This document shows, piece after piece, positions 18,886 through 28,090 of a DNA stretch of 64,000 nucleotides. Under the pieces are notes generated by a model, which saw nothing but the letters and a program-made list of their open reading frames with translations, had not been told where the DNA came from and searched no databases. Source of the stretch: Qipengyuania xiapuensis (GTDB lineage Bacteria > Pseudomonadota > Alphaproteobacteria > Sphingomonadales > Sphingomonadaceae); contig NZ_JAIGNL010000002.1 in assembly GCF_019711395.1 (NCBI RefSeq), positions 787,001 through 851,000 of the forward strand. The letters are read 5' to 3'. The translations under genes were made by a program, and so were the position numbers. Each line of letters begins with the position of its first letter. Position 1 is the stretch's first letter.

Positions 18886-19533
18886 ATGAGCAAGCACGTA
18901 CTCATCGTCGGCGCATCGCGCGGCATCGGCCTCGGCCTTGCAAAGGAGTTCAAGGAGCGCGGCTGGGACGTCACGGGAACCGAGCGCTCGCAAAGCGAAG
19001 AACTTCATTCACTCGATGAAGTGGCTGTCGCGACCCTCGACGTGACCGATCCCTCGACCTTCTCGGTCGATGGCGAATTCGACGCCGTGATCGTCAACGC
19101 CGGCATCACCGGCGCAGGGCACCAGTCGAGCGAGCAGGCGACGTCCGAGGAAGTGGCCGAGGTGATGATGACCAACGCTTTCGGCCCCGCGCATCTCGGC
19201 AAGAAGCTGCTGCCGCAGATCAAGCAGGGCGGCTCGCTGTCCTTCATGAGCTCGCTCATGGGCTCGATCGAGGACAGCTCGGGTGGTTACGAGCTCTACC
19301 GCACCAGCAAGACCGCGCAGAACATGCTTGCGAAGGGCATTGCCGAACAGGATGCGAAGCAACGCGACATCGCCGTGCTCTCGCTTCATCCCGGCTGGGT
19401 GCAGACCGACATGGGTGGCCCGAATGCGCACATCACCGTCGAGGAAAGCGCAAAGGGCCTCGCCGATGTCGTCGAGAATGCGAGCGGTGGCTACGCATAT
19501 GTCGACTACACCGGCAAGGCCCTGCCGTTCTAG
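18886..19533 (+). CDS. Short-chain dehydrogenase/reductase
   Basis: The 215-residue protein has the classical SDR nucleotide-binding motif (VGASRGIGLGLA), the NAG motif (IVNAGITG) and the catalytic YxxxK (YRTSK). It belongs with small SDRs that act on carbonyl groups using NAD(P)H. It starts 12 bases after the semialdehyde dehydrogenase and is probably co-transcribed; the SDR could act on a related carbonyl, but substrate is unknown. The gene is convergent with the outer membrane protein gene. Confidence 0.88.
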   Translation: MSKHVLIVGASRGIGLGLAKEFKERGWDVTGTERSQSEELHSLDEVAVATLDVTDPSTFSVDGEFDAVIVNAGITGAGHQSSEQATSEEVAEVMMTNAFGPAHLGKKLLPQIKQGGSLSFMSSLMGSIEDSSGGYELYRTSKTAQNMLAKGIAEQDAKQRDIAVLSLHPGWVQTDMGGPNAHITVEESAKGLADVVENASGGYAYVDYTGKALPF

Positions 19534-19545
19534 GAAGCCCGGCGC

Positions 19546-20151
19546 TTAGAAGCGCAGGCCGATGCCGGCGACGATCTGGTCGGTCGTCGCTTCACCCTGG
19601 TCGATGTCGGCCAGGTCGTTGTACTGCGAGCGGCGGTACTCGAGGCGTGCCTCGAGAGCCGAGGGCAGCTCGATCTGGATGCCAGCGCCGTAACGGATGC
19701 CGTCGGTGTTCTCCTCGAGATCCGAAAGCGAGCCGCTGGAGGTAAAGGCGGTCGTGTCGAGCGAGGTGTAGCCCACCTTGCCGTAGGCCGCGATGCCCGG
19801 GGTCAGCGCAAACCCGGCGCGCGCACCGAGATAGTACTGGCCATTGGTTTCGAGGCCTTCGCGGGCACCGGCGAAGCTGCCGGGAAAGCTCGTCGAGCCG
19901 TCGCTGGTCGAAAGCTCGCCCTCGATACCGACGAATGCACCGCCAAGGCCGAGGTCGTAGCCTGCGTTGATGCCGTAGACGGCGCTGTCGGCGGTCGCCG
20001 TGGCGGTGCCATCGGCCGACTCCACGTCGACGCCCTCATAGCCGCCGAGCGCGCCGATGAAGAACCCGCTCGGAGCCTCGTTGTCGTCCGCCATGGCGGG
20101 GGTGGCGACAAAGCCGGCGCCGATGACTGCAAGTGCGAAAAACTTCTTCAT
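19546..20151 (-). CDS. Small outer-membrane beta-barrel (porin-family) protein
   Basis: The 201-residue protein starts with a signal peptide cut after PAMA (MKKFFALAVIGAGFVATPAM). The mature part has alternating hydrophobic strands such as AVYGINAGYDLGLGGAFVGI and YYLGARAGFAL, and ends QIVAGIGLRF, with the terminal Phe typical of BAM substrates. The C-terminal half resembles OmpW/OmpA-type 8-stranded barrels (surface loops with Asp/Ser). The start has an ideally spaced AAAGGA, but that site is inside a long predicted hairpin (20158-20192). It is downstream of maeB on the same strand with a 115-base gap. Confidence 0.85.
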   Translation of the reverse strand: MKKFFALAVIGAGFVATPAMADDNEAPSGFFIGALGGYEGVDVESADGTATATADSAVYGINAGYDLGLGGAFVGIEGELSTSDGSTSFPGSFAGAREGLETNGQYYLGARAGFALTPGIAAYGKVGYTSLDTTAFTSSGSLSDLEENTDGIRYGAGIQIELPSALEARLEYRRSQYNDLADIDQGEATTDQIVAGIGLRF

Positions 20152-20157
20152 TTTCTT

Positions 20158-20192
20158 ATCCTTTCACATGCGATCCCTTGCACGTGAAGGAT
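20158..20192 (-). promoter_or_regulatory. Hairpin that buries the ribosome-binding site of the barrel gene
   Basis: On the minus strand ATCCTTCAC (20192-20184) followed by GTGC pairs with GCAT (20171-20168) and GTGAAAGGAT (20167-20158): 13 pairs with one bulged A and one G-U pair, loop of 8. The 3' arm contains the AAAGGA Shine-Dalgarno sequence, whose GGA ends 7 bases before the start codon. No T-run follows, so it is not a normal terminator. Folding must be confirmed by computation. Confidence 0.65.
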
Positions 20193-20266
20193 GCTGAAGC
20201 GCCCGCGCACTTGCACAAAGATGAACGGCTCGGCGGGCCGCGCCGATTGGGCGACGAACCGCCTCC

Positions 20267-22531
20267 TCAGCCCACCACGCCGGCGCTTGCGAGCACGGCG
20301 AGCGTCAGCACGTCGGGCGCAATCGCGGTCATCGGTGCGATCTGGACCGGCTTTTCCATCCCGACCATCATCGGGCCGATCGTGGTCTCGCCGCCCAGCT
20401 CGCGTAGCAGCTTGGCCGAAAGGTTGGCGGACTGGAGGCCCGGCATGATCAGCACGTTGGCGGGACCCGAGAGGCGGTTGAACGGATAAAGCTCCATCAC
20501 CTTCGGGTTGAGCGCCGCATCGGGCGCCATTTCGCCTTCATATTCGAAGTTCACGCCCTCGTCCGCGTCGAGCAGTGCCACCGCATCGCGAATGTTGCCC
20601 AGCCACTGGCCCGAAGGATTCCCGAAGGTCGAGTAGGACAGGAAAGCGACGCGCGGCTCATGGCCCATGCGCCGGGCGACAGCCGCAGTCTCGCGCGCGA
20701 TATGCGCCAGCTCGGCGGCGCTCGGACGCTCGTTGATCGTCGTATCGGCGAGGAAGGTGGTGTGGTTCTTGCCCACCATCATGTGAATGCCGAAAGGCGT
20801 TGCGCCGGGCTTCGGATCGAGCACGCGGCCGACTTCGCGGGCGGTCTGCGCGAATGTGCGGGTCAGGCCCGAGATCATCGCCTCGCCATGGCCGAGAGCG
20901 ACCAGCAGCGCAGCGAAGACGTTGCGCTCCTGGTTGACCATGCGGCCAACGTCGCGCTCGGTATAGCCGCGGCGCTGCAGGCGCTTGTAGAGATAGTCGA
21001 CCATTGCCGGGACCTTGTCCGACACGGCCGAATTCTCGATGATCCAGTCGTCGGGATCGTCCACGGCCAGCTCGACCAGCTTCTCGCGGACTTTCTCGGT
21101 ACGGCCGACGAGGATCGGCTCGCCATAGCCATAGTCGCGGAACTGGATGGCGGCGCGCAGCACCACGTCCTCTTCCGCTTCGGCGAAGACGACCCGCTTC
21201 GGGTTTGCCTTGGCCTGTTCGTAGATATTGGTGAGCGCACCGGTGGTCGGGTTGAGCCTGACCTTGAGCGCGTGGCGGTAGGCCTCGAAATCCTCGATCG
21301 GGGCCTGTGCGACACCCGAATCCATCGCCGCCTGCGCAACTGCCGACGACACGACTTCCATCAGGCGCGGATCGAAGGGCGCAGGGATGATGTAATCCTC
21401 GCCGAACTGGTGGCTCACGCCATAGGCGGCGGCCACTTCTTCGGGCACGCGTTCGCGGGCGAGCTCGGCGATGGCCTGCGCAGCGGCGATCTTCATTTCC
21501 TCGTTGATCGAGGTCGCCTGCACGTCCAGCGCGCCGCGGAAGATGAAGGGGAAGCCAAGCACGTTGTTGACCTGGTTCGGATAGTCCGATCGGCCGGTGG
21601 CGATGATCGCATCGGGGCGCACGGCCTTGGCCTCTTCGGGCATGATCTCGGGCACGGGGTTGGCCATGGCGAAGATGATCGGCTTGTCGGCCATCTTCTC
21701 GACCCACTCGGGCTTGAGCGCTCCAGCCGCAGACAGGCCGAGGAAGACGTCAGCGCCCTCGAGCGCTTCTTCGAGGCTGCGGTGCGGCGTCTCGACCGCA
21801 TGCGCGCTCTTCCACTGGTCGACATTCTCGCGGCCGGGATAGATCGGTCCGGCACGGTCGCACACGATCACGTTTTCGTGGCGCACGCCCATCGCCTTGA
21901 TCAGCGCGGTGCAGGCCAGGGCCGATGCACCGGCGCCGTTCACGACCATCTTCACCTTGTCGAGATCGCGGCCGGTCAGGTGGCAGGCGTTGATCAGGCC
22001 GGCAGCGGAGATGATCGCGGTACCGTGCTGGTCGTCATGCATCACCGGGATATTCATCTTCTCGCGCAGCGCCTGCTCGATGATGAAGCATTCGGGTGCG
22101 GCGATGTCTTCGAGGTTGATGCCGCCGAAGCTCGGTTCCATCAGCGCAACGGCGTTGATGAAGGCCTCCGGGTCCTCGGTGTCGAGTTCGAGGTCGATCG
22201 AATCGACATCGGCGAAGCGCTTGAACAGGACAGCCTTGCCTTCCATCACAGGCTTCGAGGCCAGCGCACCAAGATTGCCGAGGCCGAGGATCGCCGTACC
22301 GTTCGAAATCACCGCAACGAGATTCGAACGCGCGGTGTAGCGCGCCGCGTCCTGCGGGTTTTCGGCAATGGCCTCGACCGGCGCTGCGACGCCCGGCGAA
22401 TAGGCCAGCGCGAGGTCGCGCTGCGTCGCCATGGGCTTCGAGGCGATGATCTCGATCTTACCCGGGCGGATAGTCTCGTGGTAGAACAGCGCCTCGCGCG
22501 CGGTGAAACCGGTCTGCTTTTCTTCGGCCAT
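20267..22531 (-). CDS. maeB: NADP-dependent malic enzyme with phosphotransacetylase-like domain
   Basis: MaeB decarboxylates malate to pyruvate with NADP. Residues ~1-430 form the malic enzyme: ALAYSPGVAAPVEAIAENP, the metal site around HDDQHGTAIISAAGLINA and the nucleotide-binding VVNGAGASALACTALI. The C-terminal ~320 residues are the phosphotransacetylase-like domain of long MaeB proteins, which regulates the enzyme by acetyl-CoA in E. coli. The ATG at 22531 (MAEEKQTGFTAREAL) gives 754 residues; 18 further upstream codons are open but not conserved. Divergent from mutS. Confidence 0.94.
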   Translation of the reverse strand: MAEEKQTGFTAREALFYHETIRPGKIEIIASKPMATQRDLALAYSPGVAAPVEAIAENPQDAARYTARSNLVAVISNGTAILGLGNLGALASKPVMEGKAVLFKRFADVDSIDLELDTEDPEAFINAVALMEPSFGGINLEDIAAPECFIIEQALREKMNIPVMHDDQHGTAIISAAGLINACHLTGRDLDKVKMVVNGAGASALACTALIKAMGVRHENVIVCDRAGPIYPGRENVDQWKSAHAVETPHRSLEEALEGADVFLGLSAAGALKPEWVEKMADKPIIFAMANPVPEIMPEEAKAVRPDAIIATGRSDYPNQVNNVLGFPFIFRGALDVQATSINEEMKIAAAQAIAELARERVPEEVAAAYGVSHQFGEDYIIPAPFDPRLMEVVSSAVAQAAMDSGVAQAPIEDFEAYRHALKVRLNPTTGALTNIYEQAKANPKRVVFAEAEEDVVLRAAIQFRDYGYGEPILVGRTEKVREKLVELAVDDPDDWIIENSAVSDKVPAMVDYLYKRLQRRGYTERDVGRMVNQERNVFAALLVALGHGEAMISGLTRTFAQTAREVGRVLDPKPGATPFGIHMMVGKNHTTFLADTTINERPSAAELAHIARETAAVARRMGHEPRVAFLSYSTFGNPSGQWLGNIRDAVALLDADEGVNFEYEGEMAPDAALNPKVMELYPFNRLSGPANVLIMPGLQSANLSAKLLRELGGETTIGPMMVGMEKPVQIAPMTAIAPDVLTLAVLASAGVVG

Positions 22532-22644
22532 CTTGGTCCTCTGATTGGTCGGCCAAGCCCCTAAGGATATTTTTCGCCAAGTCATAGGGGAAAGGCGCCT
22601 TGCCCGACTCCCGAATCGTCAGGCGGGCCGCTACGGCAAGGCGC

Positions 22645-25263
22645 ATGGCCGCTAAACCCACCCCGATGATGGAGCAGTATCTCGCGCTCAAGCGCGAGGC
22701 AGGCGACGCCCTGCTCTTCTACCGGATGGGAGACTTCTTCGAGCTGTTCTTCGATGATGCGAAGGTTGCCAGCCAGGTGCTCGATATCGCGCTGACCACG
22801 CGCGGCGAGCATGGCGGCGAGCCTGTACCGATGTGCGGCGTGCCGGTCCATTCGGCAGAGGGCTACCTTGCAAGGCTCATCAAGGGCGGCTGCCGCGTTG
22901 CCATCGCCGAGCAGACCGAGACGCCCGACGAGGCCAGGGAACGCGCCAAGCGCGAAGGCAAGCCGGTATCAAAGGCGCTGGTGGCTCGCGACATCGTGCG
23001 TTTCGTTACAGCGGGCACGCTCACCGAAGAGGCTCTGCTCGAACCGCGGCGTGCGAACCTGCTGGTGGCGATCGCTCCAGTCCGCGACGGCGTAGGCATT
23101 GCCGCCTGCGACATCTCGACCGGTCGCATGAGCCTCGAGGATTGCGAGCCCGACCGGCTCGATGCGGCACTGGCGCGCCTCGGCGCGAGCGAGGTCGTGG
23201 CACCAGACGATTGGGACGATGGCGCTTCGGACGTCATAACCCGCCCGCGCCACGATTTCCGCAGCGACGATGGCGAGGCACGGCTCAAGGCCATCCATGG
23301 CCTCGCGACGCTGGACGGACTTGGCGATTTCTCGCGTCCGATGCTGGCCGCTGCTGCCGGATTAATCTCCTATCTCGACCATGCTGGACGCGGGAAGCTC
23401 CCGTTCCTCCTCCCTCCGGGCGCGCGCGGCAGCGGTGCGCATCTCGCGATGGACGCCGCAACGCGTTCGAGCCTCGAAATCCTGACCGCACAGAATGGCG
23501 GACGCGAAGGCAGCCTGATTGCCTGCGTCGATCGCTGCGCGACGGGTGCGGGCGCACGCCAGCTCGCAGAGGACCTGTCGGCACCTCTGGCAGACCGCGC
23601 CGGTATCGAGGCGCGGCTTGCGAGCGTGCAGCATTTCCACTCCGATCCGCTCCTGCGTGCAGACCTCCGCGCGATCCTGCGGCAGGCACCCGACATCGGT
23701 CGCGCCTTGGGCCGCCTGGTCGCGGGACGCGGCAGTCCGCGCGATCTCGGCCAGATCCGCGATGGCCTGTCGGAGGCAAGCCGCGTGCGCGACATGCTGG
23801 CGGCGAGTGCGGACCTGCCGCCGCTGCTCAGCGATGCCTCGCAGGCGCTCGGCGGGCATGCCGCCCTCGTCGACCATCTCGCGCGGGCGCTGGTCGCTTC
23901 GCCGCCCACCGAGCGCAGCCAGGGCGGCTTTATCGCACCGGAATACGACCATTCACTCGACGCGCTGCGCGAGACCTCCGGCAATGCGCGAAAGGCCATC
24001 GCCGCGCTCGAGGCGAAGTACCGCGAAGACACCGAAACAGCGTCGCTCAAGATCAAGCACAACAAGGTCCTCGGCTATTTCATCGAAGTGCCCGCCAAGC
24101 ATGGCGACAAGCTCATGGCGCCCGACAGCGGCTTCACCCACCGCCAGACGATGGCGGGCGCGGTGCGCTTCAACTCCATCGGCCTCCACGAGGAAGCCAG
24201 CCGCATTGCCGAAGCCGGAGCCCATGCTCTGGCAGCCGAGGAAGCCCATTTCGAGGAACTGGTCGGCGAAGTCGTTGCCGCGCGCGAAGCGATCGCTGCG
24301 ACTGCCGCAGCGCTCGCCCGGATCGACGTCGCCGCCGCGCTGGCCGAGCGTGCCGTCGAAGGCGACTGGACGCGCCCCGAAATATCCGACGAGCCCTGCC
24401 TCGATGTGACAGGCGGACGGCATCCCGTGGTCGAGCAGGCGCTCGCCAAGACGGGCGAACGTTTCGTCGCCAACGACTGCTCGCTCGGCCCGGACGATCG
24501 CCTCTGGCTCATCGGCGGTCCGAACATGGGCGGTAAATCGACTTTCCTGCGCCAGAACGCGCTGATCATGCTGCTGGCGCAGGCGGGCAGCTTCGTACCT
24601 GCCTCCTCGGCCCGCATCGGCATCGCCGACAGGCTCTTCAGCCGCGTGGGCGCATCGGACAATCTTGCGCGCGGGCGTTCGACCTTCATGGTCGAGATGG
24701 TCGAGACTGCAGCGATCCTCAGCCAGGCGACCGAGCGCAGCTTCGTCATCCTCGACGAGGTAGGGCGTGGCACCTCTACCTATGACGGCATGGCGCTCGC
24801 CTGGGCGGTGGTCGAGGCGGTGCACGAGCAGCTCGGCTGCCGGTGCCTCTTCGCAACCCATTATCACGAGCTTTCGCGCCTCGCCGACACGTGCGATGCT
24901 CTCAGCCTCCATCATGTTCGGGCGCGCGAATGGAAGGGCGATCTCGTCCTCTTGCACGAGCTGGCAAAGGGCGCGGCGGACCGCAGCTACGGCCTCTCGG
25001 TCGCCAAGCTTGCCGGCGTGCCGCAGCCCGTCATCAAGCGCGCCAAGGCAGTGCTCGACAAGCTGGAAAAAGGGCGGGCAGAAACCGGCGGGCTTGCCGC
25101 TGGCCTCGGCGACTTGCCGCTGTTCGCGGTCACTGCGCAGGCCGAGGAAGAACAGTGCGACGCGCTACGCGATGCGCTCGAAGCGCTCGACGTGGATTCA
25201 CTCTCGCCGCGCGAAGCGCTCGACGAGCTCTACCGGCTCAAAGCCGAGGCGGCGAAAAGCTGA
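22645..25263 (+). CDS. mutS: DNA mismatch repair protein MutS
   Basis: MutS recognises mismatches and recruits MutL. The N-terminal mismatch-binding motif is present (DALLFYRMGDFFELFFDDA, containing the Phe-x-Glu element in part as GDFFELF). The ATPase has Walker A GGPNMGGKST, Walker B-type FVILDEVGRGTSTYDG and a conserved His in FATHYHEL. About 872 residues from the ATG at 22645; a TTG at 22600 in frame would add 15 residues. It is divergent from maeB. A small putative membrane protein follows 29 bases downstream. Confidence 0.96.
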   Translation: MAAKPTPMMEQYLALKREAGDALLFYRMGDFFELFFDDAKVASQVLDIALTTRGEHGGEPVPMCGVPVHSAEGYLARLIKGGCRVAIAEQTETPDEARERAKREGKPVSKALVARDIVRFVTAGTLTEEALLEPRRANLLVAIAPVRDGVGIAACDISTGRMSLEDCEPDRLDAALARLGASEVVAPDDWDDGASDVITRPRHDFRSDDGEARLKAIHGLATLDGLGDFSRPMLAAAAGLISYLDHAGRGKLPFLLPPGARGSGAHLAMDAATRSSLEILTAQNGGREGSLIACVDRCATGAGARQLAEDLSAPLADRAGIEARLASVQHFHSDPLLRADLRAILRQAPDIGRALGRLVAGRGSPRDLGQIRDGLSEASRVRDMLAASADLPPLLSDASQALGGHAALVDHLARALVASPPTERSQGGFIAPEYDHSLDALRETSGNARKAIAALEAKYREDTETASLKIKHNKVLGYFIEVPAKHGDKLMAPDSGFTHRQTMAGAVRFNSIGLHEEASRIAEAGAHALAAEEAHFEELVGEVVAAREAIAATAAALARIDVAAALAERAVEGDWTRPEISDEPCLDVTGGRHPVVEQALAKTGERFVANDCSLGPDDRLWLIGGPNMGGKSTFLRQNALIMLLAQAGSFVPASSARIGIADRLFSRVGASDNLARGRSTFMVEMVETAAILSQATERSFVILDEVGRGTSTYDGMALAWAVVEAVHEQLGCRCLFATHYHELSRLADTCDALSLHHVRAREWKGDLVLLHELAKGAADRSYGLSVAKLAGVPQPVIKRAKAVLDKLEKGRAETGGLAAGLGDLPLFAVTAQAEEEQCDALRDALEALDVDSLSPREALDELYRLKAEAAKS

Positions 25264-25292
25264 AATTAACCCTTTCCCGCTAAGCGGGAGGA

Positions 25293-25718
25293 ATGTCCTT
25301 GCGCGCGACATTTGTCGGACTTTTCCTGATCACCGGCCTTTGTGCCGCGATGCTCTATGGCGTTTCGACCTATTTCGGCCGCGACGCCAATATGCGCAGC
25401 GCCGAAATTGCGTTTCATGAAAAGCACGGCACCAAGGCCCTGCCTGCCGGACGCCCGATGGAATCGGTCGATTCTGCCCCGCGCCGGACTGCTGCAGCGC
25501 GCACCGATACTTCTAGCGATCTCGACGCGTGGTACGGCGAAACGGCAGATGACGGCGGTTCTGTCACGCCCGACACCGGCCCTGCCGCAGCGGGCACGGA
25601 TCTCGATTCATGGTATGCCGCAGCGGGCTCGAATGACGGCCCTGCAGACACAACGCCGCCCGACAACAGCTATCTCGTGAACGATACCGAGCCCTTCGTA
25701 ACCACCGACCCCCTATAG
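25293..25718 (+). CDS. Signal-anchored small protein with DLDxWY repeats, unknown function
   Basis: The 141-residue product starts with a hydrophobic segment (about residues 5-26, ATFVGLFLITGLCAAMLYGV) that would anchor it in the inner membrane. The rest is polar and Ala/Asp/Thr-rich, likely periplasmic and disordered. Two near-repeats are seen: SSDLDAWYGE and GTDLDSWYAA. GGGAGG lies only 1 base before the ATG at 25293, so the TTG at 25299 (LRATFVG) is the better spaced start. A short CCCGC-TAA-GCGGG hairpin (25276-25288) overlaps that site. It follows mutS; no known family is recognised. Confidence 0.6.
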   Translation: MSLRATFVGLFLITGLCAAMLYGVSTYFGRDANMRSAEIAFHEKHGTKALPAGRPMESVDSAPRRTAAARTDTSSDLDAWYGETADDGGSVTPDTGPAAAGTDLDSWYAAAGSNDGPADTTPPDNSYLVNDTEPFVTTDPL

Positions 25719-25759
25719 GACTGTCGGAACCCTCGCGGCGCTCACCCGCTTGGACAATC

Positions 25760-26170
25760 ATGGCACAGGACGATCCGCCGAAAGGCAAGGACAAGAGCAC
25801 AGAGTGGGCGGAGTTCCGCACCGACCTCGCCGAGGACCGCAACATCATGGCGATGGAGCGGACATTTGCGGGATGGATGCGCACCGCCTTCGCCGCAATC
25901 GGCATCGGATTGGGCTTTCGAGCCGTATTCGGTGAATTCGAGCCGCCGTGGCTCGCAAAGGCCATCGCGACGATGTTCATCGTCGGCGGAGCCTGGCTGG
26001 CGGTGACGGCGGAGCGGCGTGCCTGCAAAACGCTGCAGAGGCTCGACCCGCACGAGTTCGAGGCTATCCCTACCCCCAACTTCAAGATCATGGCCTATGC
26101 CGTAGCCACAGGCGCCGCGATCCTTACCGCGGGCCTCTGGATACTCAACGATGGCGATATTGGCGGCTGA
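25760..26170 (+). CDS. DUF202 family membrane protein
   Basis: The 136-residue protein resembles the YidH/DUF202 family of small inner-membrane proteins. The conserved start of the domain is LAEDRNIMAMERTFAGWMRT, followed by three likely membrane helices at about residues 46-62, 68-86 and 110-130. Function of the family is unknown. It follows the signal-anchored protein with a 41-base gap and is convergent, end to end, with the hypothetical protein at 26171; the two stops touch. Confidence 0.85.
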   Translation: MAQDDPPKGKDKSTEWAEFRTDLAEDRNIMAMERTFAGWMRTAFAAIGIGLGFRAVFGEFEPPWLAKAIATMFIVGGAWLAVTAERRACKTLQRLDPHEFEAIPTPNFKIMAYAVATGAAILTAGLWILNDGDIGG

Positions 26171-26518
26171 TCAGTCATTCTCGTTCGGAAGGTCGGGATC
26201 GACTTCGTTCTTCTTCCCGTACTTGCCCTCGTTGTCATCATGGTTGGGTTCGCCGCGATAGGCGTCCATGTCGATCCTGCCCGAGCTTTCCATGTCACGC
26301 ATGTGATCGATGGTGTCCTGGGTGGAATCGCCCATGAGACCGGACGAGTTGTTGCTCTTGCCGCTTTCCGTGGGCGAACGAGTCTCGGTTGTCAGCTGTT
26401 CTGCCTGCTGTGCAACTTCCTGCGCCTGGCTGCGATGGTCGTCCTGCTCGTCATTATGCGTTTCGGGCGCGAGGCCCGACTGGCGCATTTCCTGACTCTC
26501 TACCTTGCGTTCGGTCAT
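26171..26518 (-). CDS. Hydrophilic protein of unknown function
   Basis: This 115-residue protein is strongly hydrophilic and rich in Asp, Glu, Asn, Gln and Ser, with no membrane segment and no recognisable domain. It looks intrinsically disordered. The ATG at 26518 is preceded by a very good AAAGGAGA with 6-base spacing, which supports real translation; an upstream in-frame start at 26542 lacks one. It follows hbd on the same strand with a 47-base gap. It resembles stress-type hydrophilic proteins only in composition. Confidence 0.65.
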   Translation of the reverse strand: MTERKVESQEMRQSGLAPETHNDEQDDHRSQAQEVAQQAEQLTTETRSPTESGKSNNSSGLMGDSTQDTIDHMRDMESSGRIDMDAYRGEPNHDDNEGKYGKKNEVDPDLPNEND

Positions 26519-26565
26519 GCAAATTCTCCTTTGCACAACCAACGGGCGGCAGGGGCAGCTAGTTC

Positions 26566-27438
26566 CTATCGCGTGGGCGCGGGGACCTCGCCCGAATAGT
26601 CGTAGAAGCCGCGGCCGGTCTTGCGACCGAGCCAGCCGGCTTCGACATATTTCACCAGCAGCGGCGCGGGCCGATACTTGGTGTCGCGGGTTGTCTTGTA
26701 GAGCACCATCAGGATGTCGAGGCAGGTGTCGAGCCCGACGAAGTCGGCCAGCTGAAGCGGCCCCATCGGGTGGTTGAGCCCGAGACGGCAGCCCTTGTCG
26801 ATATCCTCGATGCCCGCAGTCGACTGGCCGAGCACGAAGACGGCCTCGTTGATCATCGGCAGCAGGATGCGGTTGACGACGAAGCCCGGCTCGTCCTGGC
26901 TGAGCACGACTTCCTTGCCGAGACTTTCGGCAAAGCTCTTGGTGCGCGCGGTTGTCTCGTCGCTCGTCGCGAGGCCCGGGATCACTTCGATCAGGCCCAT
27001 GACAGGCACGGGATTGAAGAAGTGCAGGCCGATGAAGCGCGCCGGGTCGGGCGAATAGTTCGCCATGCGGGTGATCGGGATCGAGCTGGTGTTCGAGGCC
27101 ATCACGGCATGCGCGCCGAGCTTCTCTCCGGCCTTCTCGAAGATGACCTTCTTGATCTCTTCTTTCTCGGTCGCAGCCTCGATAATGAAGTCTGCCTCGG
27201 TCATGCGATCGTAGTCGCCCACCGGGGTGATCCGCTTCATCGCGGCTTCCGCGTCGGCGATCTCGATCTTGCCGCGGCCGACCAGCTTGCCGAGCGCCTT
27301 GTCGATACCGGCGACCGATTTCTCGGCCACGTCGAGGCTGACGTCGGCCAGCAGCACGTCCATCCCGTGCTGGGCGATCGTCTGCGCGATACCCGAGCCC
27401 ATCTGGCCAGCGCCGATAATGGCGATCGTCTTGCTCAT
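26566..27438 (-). CDS. hbd: 3-hydroxybutyryl-CoA dehydrogenase
   Basis: The enzyme interconverts (S)-3-hydroxybutyryl-CoA and acetoacetyl-CoA with NAD(P). The 290-residue protein has the Rossmann motif [15 protein letters not shown] and the catalytic segment [19 protein letters not shown] with the conserved His and Asn-Pro. The C-terminal domain carries the CoA-dehydrogenase signature ([15 protein letters not shown]). AAGGGA 7 bases before the ATG at 27438 fixes the start. It follows the adenosyltransferase gene after 60 bases. Role could be in fatty-acid or polyhydroxybutyrate metabolism. Confidence 0.93.
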   Translation of the reverse strand: MSKTIAIIGAGQMGSGIAQTIAQHGMDVLLADVSLDVAEKSVAGIDKALGKLVGRGKIEIADAEAAMKRITPVGDYDRMTEADFIIEAATEKEEIKKVIFEKAGEKLGAHAVMASNTSSIPITRMANYSPDPARFIGLHFFNPVPVMGLIEVIPGLATSDETTARTKSFAESLGKEVVLSQDEPGFVVNRILLPMINEAVFVLGQSTAGIEDIDKGCRLGLNHPMGPLQLADFVGLDTCLDILMVLYKTTRDTKYRPAPLLVKYVEAGWLGRKTGRGFYDYSGEVPAPTR

Positions 27439-27498
27439 CGAGAAATCCCTTCGCATGTGCAGCAAAGCGCGCGGTCTAGCGAGGGGACAGGGGCTTGG

Positions 27499-28077
27499 CT
27501 AGCGATTAGCGCCGGGAATCCACTTTACGTCGCGCTTGCCGCCATCGTTCGCCACGCGGGCGAGGACGAAGAGGTAGTCGGAGAGCCGGTTGATATAGGC
27601 GAGCGCCTGCGGATTGGTCGCATCGACCGATGCCATGGCGGTCATCGCACGCTCTGCCCGGCGCGTTGCGGCACGGGCGACATGGAGCCGCGCCGATGCT
27701 TCGCTGCCGCCCGGCAGGACGAAGCTCGTCAGAGGTTCGAGGTCGGCATTGAGCGCATCGATGGCTTTCTCCAGCCATTCCACCTGCGCCGTCACGACAC
27801 GCAGGACCATCTCGCTGGGGGCGAAATCGTCACCCTCCGGAGCCGGCGTCGCTAGGTCCGCGCCGAGGTCGAACAGGTCGTTCTGGACACGGAAGAGTGC
27901 GTCGGCGTGCTGCGAACCTTCCAGCGCAACGGCAGCCACACCGAGGGCCGAATTCGCTTCGTCGACAGCGCCGATGGCCTCCATGCGCGCGGCATGTTTC
28001 GGCAGGCGCGATCCGTCGACGAGACCCGTGGTCCCGTCATCGCCGGTGCGCGTGTAGATCTTGGTGAGCTTGACCAC
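27499..28077 (-). CDS. PduO-type ATP:cob(I)alamin adenosyltransferase
   Basis: It makes adenosylcobalamin from cob(I)alamin and ATP. The N-terminal ATP-binding signature is KIYTRTGDDGTTGLVDGSRL in part, and the C-terminal conserved RLSDYLFVLARVAN with the functionally important Arg/Asp is present. The GTG at 28077 (VVKLTKIYTRTG) gives 192 residues, the normal length, and lies 13 bases after the stop of the upstream HIG1-like gene; an earlier start would overlap that gene without similarity. Adenosylcobalamin suggests a methylmalonyl-CoA mutase elsewhere. Confidence 0.93.
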   Translation of the reverse strand: MVKLTKIYTRTGDDGTTGLVDGSRLPKHAARMEAIGAVDEANSALGVAAVALEGSQHADALFRVQNDLFDLGADLATPAPEGDDFAPSEMVLRVVTAQVEWLEKAIDALNADLEPLTSFVLPGGSEASARLHVARAATRRAERAMTAMASVDATNPQALAYINRLSDYLFVLARVANDGGKRDVKWIPGANR

Positions 28078-28090
28078 GAGGGGCCGCGCG

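Noticed and set aside
17344-19008. 554-codon frame opposite the semialdehyde dehydrogenase
   Set aside because: Antisense shadow of an obviously conserved gene; no start context or motif.
20660-22564. 634-codon open frame on the plus strand opposite maeB
   Set aside because: It has no recognisable domain, its composition (His/Arg/Asp rich) follows the complementary GC3 pattern, and maeB is clearly real.
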